Origin: Bythopirellula sp.
GTDB taxonomy: Bacteria > Planctomycetota > Planctomycetia > Pirellulales > Lacipirellulaceae
Reading direction: 5' to 3'
Length of the DNA: 64,000 nucleotides
NCBI GenBank assembly: GCA_028285205.1
Contig: JANQQA010000058.1
Coordinates: 1-64,000 of the forward strand
In this document: in pieces, positions 41,596 through 51,473 of the stretch
Layout: each line of letters begins with the position of its first letter
Position numbering within the stretch: the stretch's first letter is position 1
Translations under genes and position numbers: made by a program
Notes under the pieces: generated by a model
Seen by the model: only the letters and a program-made list of their open reading frames with translations
Told to the model about the DNA's origin: nothing
Databases searched by the model: none

Positions 41596-43634
41596 TCCGT
41601 CACGCCCAGTTGCTGCCATGCCCATCGATAAAGGTTGCGAGAATCTGCATAGCGTGCATCCGTCGAACTCGAACCGAGTACCACCACCAAGAGTGACTGC
41701 TCTTCCCTAGTGCCGTGCGAAACCAGGCACGAGCCCGCTGCTCTTGTGGTTCCCGTTTTCACGCCACTATATCCCTCGGTGCGAAGCAGCCGATTCGTGT
41801 TTCGCCAGACGAGGTTGCGTTGGTAGCCGCCTGGACCCTCGACGGTCACGCCATGTTGCACGGTGTTCACAATCGTGCGAAAGATCTCATGTCGCATCGC
41901 CCGATAGGTCAGCTTGAGCAGATCGCGCGGACTGGTTTTGTGATTCGGAGCGGTCAGGCCGTTGGGATTCTCGAAACTTGACTCCTTCATCCCAAGTTCC
42001 TGCGCCGTGCTGTTCATGGCGGCGATGAACTGGTCGTAGCTGTTTCCCGCCGCCTCATCGGGGCTCAAGCGGGCGCCAAAATGTTCGGCGAACGCGACCG
42101 AAGCGTCATTCCCTGACGGCAACAACAGACCGTAAAGCAATTCGCCAACCGAGATTTGTTCCCCAGCACGAACTCCAGCAGTCGAGCCGATCGTATCGTC
42201 GGCGCGCTGCGAAAAGATCAGCTTCTCGTCCAATACTGCAGGGTCCTTGTCTGCGAGGCTCGTGACGAGATAGGCCGTCATGATCTTTGTCGTGCTTGCC
42301 ATATCACGCGGCTCGTCCTCGTTGTGGCCCCAGAGCAGCTTGCCAGTGTCGGCATCGGCAATGGCCCAAGCTTCACAGGTAACGAATGGCGCACCCGTCA
42401 GGGGATCAGCGGCGCGTTTTTCGATCTTCTGCGCGTTGACTTCCTCCGGCAAAGGCTGATCTGGGTCTTTAGTGACCAGCGGCCCTAGGGCTTTCCATGT
42501 TTGCTCATCGACTTTGCCGGTTTCGGATAGATTTTGAGCACGCTGAAACTCCCGGACGGCACCGTCGGTCTGCGGTCCAAAATCTCCGTCGACGCCGATG
42601 TCTAGAGAGGGCATTCGTGCGTTGAGTGTGCGTTGCAACGCTTCGACTAGATGACCGCTGGACCCGATTGCCAATAAGTTCGGATTGCTCGGTTCCTTCG
42701 TGTCAGCGTCTGAATTGAAGTGGTCGTAAGCGATGCGAGCGATCTTGCCGCAGAGAACCTGCGCCGTGTTATTCTGCGACCAGCTGCGATCTTCGTTGTT
42801 TGCCGTGAGCACGCAAATCACAATGGGTCCGTTGGGGCTGTCGATGATGCCAGCGTTCGTGCGCGCGGCAGAGACCGCGCCCGATTTGTGCGCGAACTTC
42901 GTGCCGGTCGGCAGGTCGCGGGCGCACATCGAGTCGTCCGCACACTTGTAGAGGTGTTCAAGCATCTGCTCACATGCCTTTGGACTCACAAGTTCACCGT
43001 TGTGCAGGGCAGTGAACAGAGCAACCATTTCTGCGGCAGTCGTACTACCAAGTCCGAATTTCTTACTGCGTTCTGGAAAAACGGATGTGGAACGCAGTGA
43101 CACTTTGGAGTGCAGTTTGGTGTTAGGGAAGCCGAGGCGTTCCATCATCTCTGCCGTCGTGGGCAAGCCAATACGATCTGCAACAAGATTCGTGGCTGTG
43201 TTCTCAGAGTGCACGATCATGAGTCGAATGGCATCGTACAAGGAAAACGTCGTGCCAGGCGAGAAGTCCACCGTCAGCGGGCCATAGTCATGAATTCGAT
43301 CGGCTTCAGTAAGAGTGACCGTTTGGTCGAGGCTTAGCTTGCCATCGGCAATCGCCTGATATGTCGCGATCATCACGGGGAACTTAATCAGGCTGGCCGT
43401 CGGCATCGCTTCGTCCGCGCGGTGCGTAAAGGACTCGCCCGACGGCAGATGAGCGATCGCAACGCCGACATCACCTTTGTGGGCGTCGATAAGTGGTTTT
43501 AGCTGGCGTGCTAATTCGTCTGCAGCTCGGCATGTTGTGTTCTGTTGCATCACGAGCAGAAGCAGCAGCATCAAGCCGAGCGCACGTGAGGAATTCATAG
43601 ATCTGGCTAGTGAAAAACTGATCATGTTGAGCAC
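41592..43634 (-). CDS. Double serine hydrolase: class-A beta-lactamase-like domain + PG_binding_1 domain + D-Ala-D-Ala carboxypeptidase (S11)
   Basis: Domain 1: TASLIKFP (SxxK), SENTATN, KSGA; middle LVEALQRTLNARMPSLDIGVDGDFGPQTDGAVREFQRAQNL; S11: MASTTKIMTAYLV (SxxK), SGNDASVAFAEHFG (SxN), SGVKTGTTRAAG (KTG). Confidence 0.9.
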   Translation of the reverse strand: MLNMISFSLARSMNSSRALGLMLLLLLVMQQNTTCRAADELARQLKPLIDAHKGDVGVAIAHLPSGESFTHRADEAMPTASLIKFPVMIATYQAIADGKLSLDQTVTLTEADRIHDYGPLTVDFSPGTTFSLYDAIRLMIVHSENTATNLVADRIGLPTTAEMMERLGFPNTKLHSKVSLRSTSVFPERSKKFGLGSTTAAEMVALFTALHNGELVSPKACEQMLEHLYKCADDSMCARDLPTGTKFAHKSGAVSAARTNAGIIDSPNGPIVICVLTANNEDRSWSQNNTAQVLCGKIARIAYDHFNSDADTKEPSNPNLLAIGSSGHLVEALQRTLNARMPSLDIGVDGDFGPQTDGAVREFQRAQNLSETGKVDEQTWKALGPLVTKDPDQPLPEEVNAQKIEKRAADPLTGAPFVTCEAWAIADADTGKLLWGHNEDEPRDMASTTKIMTAYLVTSLADKDPAVLDEKLIFSQRADDTIGSTAGVRAGEQISVGELLYGLLLPSGNDASVAFAEHFGARLSPDEAAGNSYDQFIAAMNSTAQELGMKESSFENPNGLTAPNHKTSPRDLLKLTYRAMRHEIFRTIVNTVQHGVTVEGPGGYQRNLVWRNTNRLLRTEGYSGVKTGTTRAAGSCLVSHGTREEQSLLVVVLGSSSTDARYADSRNLYRWAWQQLGVTE

Positions 43635-43648
43635 CCCTTCGTTGTGAG

Positions 43649-44677
43649 TCAGGACGAAGTAAGCTGAACACCGCTGCCGTTGGCTTGCGGATAACGGCAG
43701 ACGCCGCGTTCCACCACTACACCTGTGGCAATGTCCGCGGCGAGCAGTGCGGCGCCATCCATATCGACGTAGTCGAGCAGCGGCAACAACTGGGCGATTG
43801 CCGAGATGCCCACGGTCGATTCCGTCATGCAGCCGACCATCACCTTCATACCAAGTTCACGCGCGGTATCGATCATCCGCCGCGCCGGTGTCAGACCGCC
43901 GCATTTCACTAGCTTGATGTTCACGCCGTCAAAGTAGCCATGGCAGGCCGCCACATCCGATTCATGAATGCAGCTCTCGTCTGCAATCAGCGGTAGCGCG
44001 GAGTGACGCAGCAGCTCTTTCTGGCCATCGCGATTCTCTGCCGGCAATGGCTGCTCCAGGAATTCAACATTGAGTTCCTTGAGTGCGTGCGAATTTTCGA
44101 TTGCTTCCGAAACATCCCATCCACAGTTGGCATCCACGCGAAATGTCGCATCCGTGTGTTGGCGAAGCGCACGAATGATTTCCAGATCGTGCGAAGTGCC
44201 AAGTTTGATCTTGTACACGGGCCAATCGGGAACTTCCTTCAACTTGGCGACCATCACGTCGATTTCGTCGATACCGATCGTATAGTTCGACGGGGGCGTC
44301 CGCGAATTATCGAGTCCCCAAAGTTGGTAGACCGGCTGGCCCTGCTGCTTGCCCCACAGATCATGAGCCGCCTGGTCGAGTGCACAGAGGGCAAACGGAC
44401 AGTCGCGCAATGACTCTGCTGTGGCTGACCAGAGCTGCTGGGGGTCGATCTGGTCTTGCGCTTCGACGAGAGATCGTACCGACTCTAGGGCGTTCCGCAT
44501 CCTCTCGAGCGTCATGCCGTAGTAGGTGTTGGTGGTCGCTTCTCCGTATCCCGAATGCACGCCATCACTGAGTTCGACAATCAGTGTCGGTTGCACATCG
44601 ACGGACTCACGAGAGATAGTGAATGTATGACGAAGCGGAAGATCGAATGTGTGAATCGAGAGTTTCACTTCAGGCAC
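43649..44677 (-). CDS. Enolase-superfamily dipeptide epimerase (Ala-D/L-Glu epimerase-like; alternatively DgcA-type N-acetyl-D-Glu racemase)
   Basis: FTISRESVDVQPTLIVELSDGVHSGYGEATTNTYYG; YKIKLG (KxK-type); FRVDANCGWDVSEAI; EQPLP; LIADESC; NIKLVKCGGLTPARRMI. Confidence 0.9.
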   Translation of the reverse strand: MPEVKLSIHTFDLPLRHTFTISRESVDVQPTLIVELSDGVHSGYGEATTNTYYGMTLERMRNALESVRSLVEAQDQIDPQQLWSATAESLRDCPFALCALDQAAHDLWGKQQGQPVYQLWGLDNSRTPPSNYTIGIDEIDVMVAKLKEVPDWPVYKIKLGTSHDLEIIRALRQHTDATFRVDANCGWDVSEAIENSHALKELNVEFLEQPLPAENRDGQKELLRHSALPLIADESCIHESDVAACHGYFDGVNIKLVKCGGLTPARRMIDTARELGMKVMVGCMTESTVGISAIAQLLPLLDYVDMDGAALLAADIATGVVVERGVCRYPQANGSGVQLTSS

Positions 44678-44735
44678 GTCGATGGCATGAGGATGTTAAA
44701 CGATCACGCGTCGGAGAGGCGACTGCAGTCAGAAG

Positions 44736-45812
44736 CTAGGTGGTCGCCAATACGGGCGACATTGCTTGGATTGCCTGGATTAATTCGTCGGGGCCGTGGC
44801 GGACGACATCGCAGATAGGCAAACCAAGCTCACTGCGTACTCTTTCTCGTTCCAGTTCAGCCTCTTCGGCGGTGACAAAGGTGCTGTTCATCGCCACGCC
44901 AATCACTTTTGATGGCCCCATCAAGTTGGCCATGGTTTCATACACTTCAATCAGTTTCGGCAAGGGCTGCAGCGGGATGTGCTCCATTCCATTGACATTC
45001 TGCCGACCGACCTCATAACACATGATCATGCCGTGCGGCATGCACCCATGCAGCAAACTCAACGTCACACCAGAGTAGCGCGGATGGGCGAGGCTCCCCT
45101 GCCCTTCCACGACCAAGACTTCGTGGTGCTGATTCGCAAGAATCAACTTTTCTACTGCGCCGCTCACGAAGTCTGCGACCACGCAATCGATAGGAGCACC
45201 ATCCCCTTCGATCATGATGCCCGTCTGACCGGTCGCGACGAATTTCGAGTCGACTCCTGATTTCTGCAGCGCGAGCGACAGCTCCAGCGCGACCAACATC
45301 TTCCCCAGGCTGCAATCTTGTCCGACGGTGTGGATCCGCAAGCACTGTTCGCGAATGTTCTCGCGATTTGCAACGTCGCGTTCATTGTTTTTACGCACGT
45401 CGATGAGTTGAACACCCTTCTCCGCAGCTACCCTGCTAAACTCTGCGTCTGCCGAGAGGAAATCGTGAAGGCCAGAGATGACGTTCATGCCGCGATCGAT
45501 GGCTTCCAGAATTACGCTGCGCCACGCACCCGGAATTCTGCCGCCGGGTGGTGCGATGCCGAGCATCAAAGCGTTGGCATCGGGTGCGGCCGCCAAGGCA
45601 CCGACGACTGGTGTTTCGCCACCAACACCAAGCAATTGATTCGCTGTGCTGCCCACCTGAGTCGTGTCGAGCAAAGCAACGACTTCTGACGGTTTGTAGC
45701 GAAGCACCGACGCTGCCGTCTTCGCAGTAATTGGTTCGCTGTGCCCTTCGGTTAAGATGATCAAGCGACGTTGAGTTGAAGGTTGTGTCTGGTCTGGAGC
45801 TTGATCATTCAT
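44736..45812 (-). CDS. DUF1611 family P-loop protein (DgcN-like candidate)
   Basis: HTVGQDCSLGKMLVALELSLALQ, FVATGQTGIMIEGDGAPIDCVVADFVSGAVE, VVEGQGSLAHPRYSGVTLSLLHGCMP are DUF1611 hallmarks. Confidence 0.9.
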   Translation of the reverse strand: MNDQAPDQTQPSTQRRLIILTEGHSEPITAKTAASVLRYKPSEVVALLDTTQVGSTANQLLGVGGETPVVGALAAAPDANALMLGIAPPGGRIPGAWRSVILEAIDRGMNVISGLHDFLSADAEFSRVAAEKGVQLIDVRKNNERDVANRENIREQCLRIHTVGQDCSLGKMLVALELSLALQKSGVDSKFVATGQTGIMIEGDGAPIDCVVADFVSGAVEKLILANQHHEVLVVEGQGSLAHPRYSGVTLSLLHGCMPHGMIMCYEVGRQNVNGMEHIPLQPLPKLIEVYETMANLMGPSKVIGVAMNSTFVTAEEAELERERVRSELGLPICDVVRHGPDELIQAIQAMSPVLATT

Positions 45813-46058
45813 GCGCGTATTCGCGTGTCGCGTTCTCTGATTGAAGGGTAGGTAGTTTCAAACAGCTGCTTAACTCAAGTTTAATAGCCGGTACTATTCT
45901 GGAAAAGAGTTGGCGACTGATAAACGCGGGAGTTTCCGCGTACGGACTTGTGAGCTAGGTAGATCCTCTGCAACTTAACACCTCGTTGCTCGACGGCGAA
46001 CTGAATCTCGGCTTGTGTCGCGAAATCGCGCAAGGGTGTCTTGATTACGCGCATCGAT

Positions 46059-47621
46059 TCAGCTGCTCATTCCCAACAATAGATTCGCGAGTGCTCTCTG
46101 CGACGCGGGAACATCGCTATAAGTGCAAAGAGTTTGTGTTGCGCCATCAAATCGATGTAGTGCTTCCGGGGTCCCTAGTGAAGCTAGGACGCAAGGCTGA
46201 CGGTTAATCAATTGTTCGACAAAAAGTTGTTGCTCAGCGAGCAAGCCGAAAGCATGCCAAGCCGCAGGTTTGACGATGATAGCAACCAACACTTGCTCCA
46301 CGTGCTCAGCAGCAGCGAACGCACGTTGAAAATCGGCTGGCAAACTATTGGGGCCAAGTTCATGGTACTCGCAGTTATTCGTGAACTGATTCAGCGCTGC
46401 GCCCAGTGGCTGTTGAGGCGGATCGAGATGCGATTCGTAGGGGCGAACCAAGATTGCACAAGTCTTTACGGACGGATCAAACTTATCTGGTTCATGCTGC
46501 GGTCCGATAACGCGAATGGATTCGCTAGCAACGCGATGCACCAAGGCCTCCGTCTTCTCACTCAGTGAGTCGATGCCGCCGGGCGGTTGCTTCTCGAACA
46601 TCTGCTGCTTGAGGTTCCAGATTCGCGTAAGAGCTTCATCGACACGCTGCGAAGGGAGTCTACCGTCTTCCACGGCTTGCTCTAGTGACGACAGGGTCTC
46701 ATTAGGCTCTGCCACATCGAGCAGGATGTCGATTCCCGACAACAATGCGCGAAGGGCAAGTTCTCCTTCTCCGTCGCATTGCGATTTGACTCCCTCCATT
46801 AGCAAACTGTCGCTGACGACTGCCCCTTTGAAACCGAGTTCCGTGCGCAGCAGATCGATAAGGATTGGTTCCGAAAGCGTCGCCGGCGCGCCAGTATCGT
46901 CCCAAGCGGGATAGCGGACATGCGCGCTCATAATCAATGGGACACCAGCGTCGATGGCCGCGCGGAAGGAAACTAATTCGCATTGTGATAGAGCACTTTG
47001 GTCGCCCCTGACCGTCGGCAACGCATGATGCGAATCCTCGTGCGTGTTGCCATGACCAGGGAAGTGCTTCGCTGTACTGAGCAGACCACCGGCTTGACAA
47101 CCGCGGACAAAAGCGCGAACGAGCTGAGCGACACGTGACGGATCGCTGCCGAACGCGCGGGTAGCGATGATCGGATTCCGTGGGTCAACATTCACGTCCG
47201 CCACGGGCGCAAAGTTGATATGCACGCCGCAACGGCGGGATTCGATGGCCGTGAGCTGCGCGAAGTCTTCAACCGCTTGCTCGGCGTCTTCACCCAGTGC
47301 GTCAAACGCCATTGCGTGCGGAAACAACTCGGGCCCATGTAGCTGCTGCCCGACTCCGCGCTCGTTGTCGGCGGAAATGAGCATTGGCATATCGGACCGA
47401 GACTGCAGTCGCTCGATCGTTGCTGGAGCCGTGTCGTGCCGACCGTTGAACAGAATCAAGCCACCAATCGGGACCTCTGAGAGTAATTGCGTGATCCGAT
47501 CGGCATCCCGGTCGACGGTTCGCACCGGTGGTAGATTCGAACCGATGCGTACAAACATCAATTGCGCGATCTTCTCTCGCAGCGAGGTGGGAGGCACCAG
47601 CGGTTGTGTCGTCGTGTTCAC
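46059..47621 (-). CDS. nagZ: Beta-N-acetylhexosaminidase NagZ-like (GH3), no obvious signal peptide
   Basis: KIAQLMFVRIGSNLP; FAPVADVNVDPRNPIIATRAFGSDP; STAKHFPGHGNTHEDSHHALP; AVVSDSLLMEGV. GTG start overlaps the upstream TGA. Confidence 0.9.
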   Translation of the reverse strand: MNTTTQPLVPPTSLREKIAQLMFVRIGSNLPPVRTVDRDADRITQLLSEVPIGGLILFNGRHDTAPATIERLQSRSDMPMLISADNERGVGQQLHGPELFPHAMAFDALGEDAEQAVEDFAQLTAIESRRCGVHINFAPVADVNVDPRNPIIATRAFGSDPSRVAQLVRAFVRGCQAGGLLSTAKHFPGHGNTHEDSHHALPTVRGDQSALSQCELVSFRAAIDAGVPLIMSAHVRYPAWDDTGAPATLSEPILIDLLRTELGFKGAVVSDSLLMEGVKSQCDGEGELALRALLSGIDILLDVAEPNETLSSLEQAVEDGRLPSQRVDEALTRIWNLKQQMFEKQPPGGIDSLSEKTEALVHRVASESIRVIGPQHEPDKFDPSVKTCAILVRPYESHLDPPQQPLGAALNQFTNNCEYHELGPNSLPADFQRAFAAAEHVEQVLVAIIVKPAAWHAFGLLAEQQLFVEQLINRQPCVLASLGTPEALHRFDGATQTLCTYSDVPASQRALANLLLGMSS

Positions 47622-48943
47622 GTTGCCGTTTCCGTCGGGTCAGGAACATCGGTCTTCCTACCAAATTCCGCATCCAATGGAATCAGCCAGCAGACTAAGA
47701 AGCTGGGAATCGTGGCAAGCATGACCCAGATGAAGAAGTTTTGGTAACCGACCGATGCTTGCAGCGCTCCTGCCCAGAGGCCCGGGACAATGATCCCAAG
47801 CGCCATGAAGCCGGTGCAAATGGCGTAGTGCGCCGTTTCATGGTTTCCACGCGCGACGTACAGCAAGTAGAGCATGTAGCCACCAAATCCAAAGCCGTAG
47901 CCGAATTGCTCAAACGCGACGGCTACGCAGATCCAGCGAAAATCTTCCGGTTGAACTACTGACAGATAGATATAAGCCAAGTTTGGTGCATTAATTGCGA
48001 CTACCATCCACCACAACCACGCTTTGAGCCCGTGCTTCGCCGCCGCCAAACCGCTAAGTACGCCACCAGTGAGCAGCAACGCGATGCCGACTACTCCATT
48101 CAGCCATCCAATCTGTTCTGTCGAAAGCCCCAATCCGCCGACCTCCCGCGCATCTAGCAAGAAGGGGCTCTTCAGGGCTACGAGTTGTGCTTCGGAGAAT
48201 CGATAAAACAGTATGAACGCCAAAATGATGAAGATGTTTTTCTTTTGAAAGAACGACGAAAATGTCTCACCAAACTCTCGCATTATCATGCCGGCGCCGT
48301 GGTCTTTCTGAGGCACATCGCGAGTCGGCCGAGGAAGAATAAAACTGTGGTAGATCAGCATCGCGAGAAAACACAATGCGGCGATCGCAAATGTCATACT
48401 CCATGCCGTCGAGTAGTCGCCGGCGACGCGTGCCCTATACCCCGCATAGACCACTAGGGCCCCTTCACAGAAAATCCAGCCCGCCCTCCAAAACGTGCTG
48501 CGAATGCCGACGAACTTCGCTTGCTCGTGGCTGCTGGATGCGAGCATGTAGAATCCATCTGCGGCAATATCATGTGTCGCCGAAGCCAATGCGACGATGG
48601 AGAATATCGCTAATGACCAAAAGAAGAAGTCTGAACGCTGAACGATCAACGCAATGCCAGCAAAGCCCAGAGCGAGTGAAAACTGTGTCGTCAGGATCCA
48701 CCAACGCTTCGTGCGCAGGACGTCGACTAGCGGACTCCATAACGGTTTGATCACCCATGGCCAACCGAGCAGCCCGACGTAGAACGCGATCTCGGTGTTG
48801 GACACCTCCATGTTCTTGTAGAACACACGAGATACAAAGCTCACCATCGCATAAGGAATTGCTTGCGTGAAATACAGTGTTGGTATCCACGACCACGGAT
48901 TGCGACTTGGTGCAGTTTCTTGAGACTCAGACGAATCTTCCAT
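47618..48943 (-). CDS. MFS transporter, AmpG/PAT-like
   Basis: PWSWIPTLYFTQAIPYAMVSFVSRVFYKNMEVSNTEIAFYVGLLGWPWVIKPLWSPLVDVLRTKRWWILTTQ is AmpG-like; about 12 hydrophobic segments. Confidence 0.75.
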   Translation of the reverse strand: MEDSSESQETAPSRNPWSWIPTLYFTQAIPYAMVSFVSRVFYKNMEVSNTEIAFYVGLLGWPWVIKPLWSPLVDVLRTKRWWILTTQFSLALGFAGIALIVQRSDFFFWSLAIFSIVALASATHDIAADGFYMLASSSHEQAKFVGIRSTFWRAGWIFCEGALVVYAGYRARVAGDYSTAWSMTFAIAALCFLAMLIYHSFILPRPTRDVPQKDHGAGMIMREFGETFSSFFQKKNIFIILAFILFYRFSEAQLVALKSPFLLDAREVGGLGLSTEQIGWLNGVVGIALLLTGGVLSGLAAAKHGLKAWLWWMVVAINAPNLAYIYLSVVQPEDFRWICVAVAFEQFGYGFGFGGYMLYLLYVARGNHETAHYAICTGFMALGIIVPGLWAGALQASVGYQNFFIWVMLATIPSFLVCWLIPLDAEFGRKTDVPDPTETAT

Positions 48944-50475
48944 TACCGTAGGTCCAGCATTGAAACTGCTCCCTCAACGCCCGTCCGACTGACTGCGGAT
49001 ACCGCAACGTGCGTCGCTGGTGCGGATTCGTCGAAATCGATTTTCAGGTCACGATTGTGCCCGGCTGCAATCTCCAGCTTCCACTCTCCAGCTTGACGCG
49101 TGCGGATAACCCAAAGCCAAGGCTGTGTGCCATCGACAAGTTCATATGCGACTTTCCATTGTGTCGGTTGCTTGTCGACAGTCACCGAAGGCGTGGACGG
49201 TGCTTCGTCGCCCAACCATGGTGACGCTGGTACGAGAGCAGGCTCTTGGTATGGACCTGCACGTAGCGCTGGCGCGACTCCCCGCTCGTCGTCCATCAGT
49301 GCCTTCATGCTGAAGTGCACATTGCCCGTTGCGCCAGGGTGGGCCCGCGTATGCGCAATCTGCAGTGTGATTTCCTCGGGTGACCATGCAGTTTTCGATT
49401 TGTTCGACACACGCGACGTGTAGTTCCCCGGCCAGAGGTGAAGGTTGCGCGAGTTCTCTTGGTGCCACCACTGCATGAGTAGCGGGTAACATTGCCCTGG
49501 GCTGTCGACTTTCCAGTAAAGTTGTGGAGTCAGGTAATCGACCCAGCCTTCGTTCCACCATTTTTTCGCGTCGGCATAGAGCGATGCGTAGGCGTCGAAG
49601 CCCTTGATCTGCGGTGGGTTCCCGGGACGCCAAATCCCGAACGGGCTGATACCGAATTTGACCCACGGTTTTGTGGCGTGAACTTCATCGGCGACGCGTT
49701 TAATCAAGCGATCGACATTCTGACGTCGCCAGTCGTCGCGATTTAGTTCATTGCCGGTGGCTTGGGCTTTCTGCCAACTCGCTTCGTCCGGAAAAGGTAT
49801 GTTCTGCTCATCCTCGTCCTGGATCTGGTAGGGATAGAAGTAGTCGTCGAAGTGCACGCCATCGACGTCGTACCGCTTGACCACGTCGAGAATCACTGCA
49901 GCGCTATGGGCTGCTGCTCCAGGTTCACCCGGGTCGAGCCACATCTGCTTTCCGTATGTGCGAACAAGATCTGGTTGTGTCTTGCTGATGTGGTCAGCCG
50001 GTATCGCACCTTTCGAGCCGGCATGTAAGGCTCGATAAGGGTTAAACCACGCATGAAGTTCCAGTCCGCGCCAGTGGGCTTCATTGACGGCGAATTCTAG
50101 CGGGTCGTAGTACGGGGCAGGCGCTTGGCCCATCGTGCCCGTGAGGTATTCGGACCACGGTTCCAACTTCGAGTCATAGAGTGCATCGCAATGCGGTCGG
50201 ACTTGGAACACGATCGCGTTCAAGTTCAGCTCGACAGCGCGATCCAGAATCGCAACCAGCTCGTTCTGCTGTTCCGACGAGCTGAGCCCGCGCTTCGAGG
50301 GCCAATCAATATTGGCGACCGTCGCGACCCAGGCTGCGCGAAACTCCCGCTGTGGTGACGGCACTTTGGCTGCTACATCTGCAGCTTCGAGCGTTCCAGG
50401 GCTTGTCAGAGAAAAAACTGCACAGCAGACAAGCCGGCACACGCAGAGACTGCTGAGTTCGCGATATCGGCACAC
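48943..50475 (-). CDS. Glycosyl hydrolase-like 10 (GHL10/DUF187; YngK/DigH type), secreted
   Basis: EFRAAWVATVANIDWPSKRGLSSSEQQNELVAILDRAVELNLNAIVFQVRPHCDALYDSKLEPWSEYLTG; YDVDGVHFDDYFYPY. Signal-like N-terminus. TAATG overlap with the MFS gene. Confidence 0.93.
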   Translation of the reverse strand: MCRYRELSSLCVCRLVCCAVFSLTSPGTLEAADVAAKVPSPQREFRAAWVATVANIDWPSKRGLSSSEQQNELVAILDRAVELNLNAIVFQVRPHCDALYDSKLEPWSEYLTGTMGQAPAPYYDPLEFAVNEAHWRGLELHAWFNPYRALHAGSKGAIPADHISKTQPDLVRTYGKQMWLDPGEPGAAAHSAAVILDVVKRYDVDGVHFDDYFYPYQIQDEDEQNIPFPDEASWQKAQATGNELNRDDWRRQNVDRLIKRVADEVHATKPWVKFGISPFGIWRPGNPPQIKGFDAYASLYADAKKWWNEGWVDYLTPQLYWKVDSPGQCYPLLMQWWHQENSRNLHLWPGNYTSRVSNKSKTAWSPEEITLQIAHTRAHPGATGNVHFSMKALMDDERGVAPALRAGPYQEPALVPASPWLGDEAPSTPSVTVDKQPTQWKVAYELVDGTQPWLWVIRTRQAGEWKLEIAAGHNRDLKIDFDESAPATHVAVSAVSRTGVEGAVSMLDLR

Positions 50476-50605
50476 AAGAAGGCTACTTATCGGGTACGAG
50501 AGTAATCGAAGTCGTCTATTCTTGCATTGTTGTCAATGTGCAACAACCTGCCCTCCTGCGTCGCCCTGTCACGTTTTTGCGAACGGCAAATACCGTCTCC
50601 TAAAC

Positions 50606-50640
50606 GAAAAAGCCACCTTAGCGTTCCGGCTAAGGTGGCT
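50606..50640 (-). terminator. Rho-independent terminator for the PEP-CTERM gene at 50688
   Basis: 12-bp perfect stem AGCCACCTTAGC (50611-50622) / GCTAAGGTGGCT (50629-50640), 6-nt loop; minus strand continues TTTTTC. Confidence 0.85.
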
Positions 50641-50687
50641 CGAGGTTTGTCTCTCGGCGGTCCTTGCGGAGATCGGTGTTGTCTGGT

Positions 50688-51473
50688 CTACCGACGTCGG
50701 CTCAGCATCCACACGCTGGCCAGACTGGCGAGCGCCAGCGTCGTTGGCTCAGGGATGAATTCCAGAGAAACGTTGTCGAACTTGACGCCACCACCTGCGG
50801 AGCTGAGATCTGAAGGGCCACCCAGTCGCAAAATGTCAAACCCGAGGTCGATTGGGCTGATAGGAACGACTGCCGTGCCGTTGATGTTGCCGTCGGAGTT
50901 GAGGTCGAGTGATAAGGCCACCTCGGAATCGGTGATTGTCGCTTGAAAGCGATGCCAACCCTCGACAGGTACGTTATCGATGGGAGACCCACCATCATCA
51001 ATCAGATTGCTGAATGCAACCCAGGATGGATCTCCAGGTCCAAAGAGAATGACACGGTAGGCGTAATGGCTTGGGCTGTTGTACATACCCATTTCAATGA
51101 TGTTTGCTCCAGCGGCCTCGCGAATACCAGCTGTCGTGCGATTGTTGGCGATCGACCCATCGTCGAAGATGTCAGCCGAGTAGGTGAGAGATTCCCCGGG
51201 GCCGAGATTGATCTCGGCAAATGACAGCGAATTCGTGTTCCCGCCCGAGAAACTGCCGGCCGTGCCGGGGTGGTCCAGAGATTGGCCGGGATTGCCATTG
51301 ACGGTATCCAACGTGCCGTCACCGAGTGACCAGACACCGCCTAAGGCGGCTGTGTCGCCGTAAGATTCGAAGTCCTCATTGATAATCGTCAGCGCAATTG
51401 CTGAGCTGGGGCTGAGGACGCAGATTGCCAGAGCGGCAATTGACAAGGGACCGAAGGTTTTCAGGACTTTCAT
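50688..51473 (-). CDS. PEP-CTERM secreted protein (paralogue A, no dockerin-like linker)
   Basis: IINEDFESYGDTAALGGVW...IREAAGANIIEMGMYNS...DILRLGGPSDLSSAGGGVKFDNVSLEFIPEPTTLALASLASVWMLSRRR. Confidence 0.9.
   Translation of the reverse strand: MKVLKTFGPLSIAALAICVLSPSSAIALTIINEDFESYGDTAALGGVWSLGDGTLDTVNGNPGQSLDHPGTAGSFSGGNTNSLSFAEINLGPGESLTYSADIFDDGSIANNRTTAGIREAAGANIIEMGMYNSPSHYAYRVILFGPGDPSWVAFSNLIDDGGSPIDNVPVEGWHRFQATITDSEVALSLDLNSDGNINGTAVVPISPIDLGFDILRLGGPSDLSSAGGGVKFDNVSLEFIPEPTTLALASLASVWMLSRRR

Noticed and set aside
41592-43634. Antibiotic-resistance class A beta-lactamase
   Set aside because: Fused to PG-binding and S11 domains, lacks an obvious omega-loop Glu motif, and sits in a murein gene set; resistance role unsupported.
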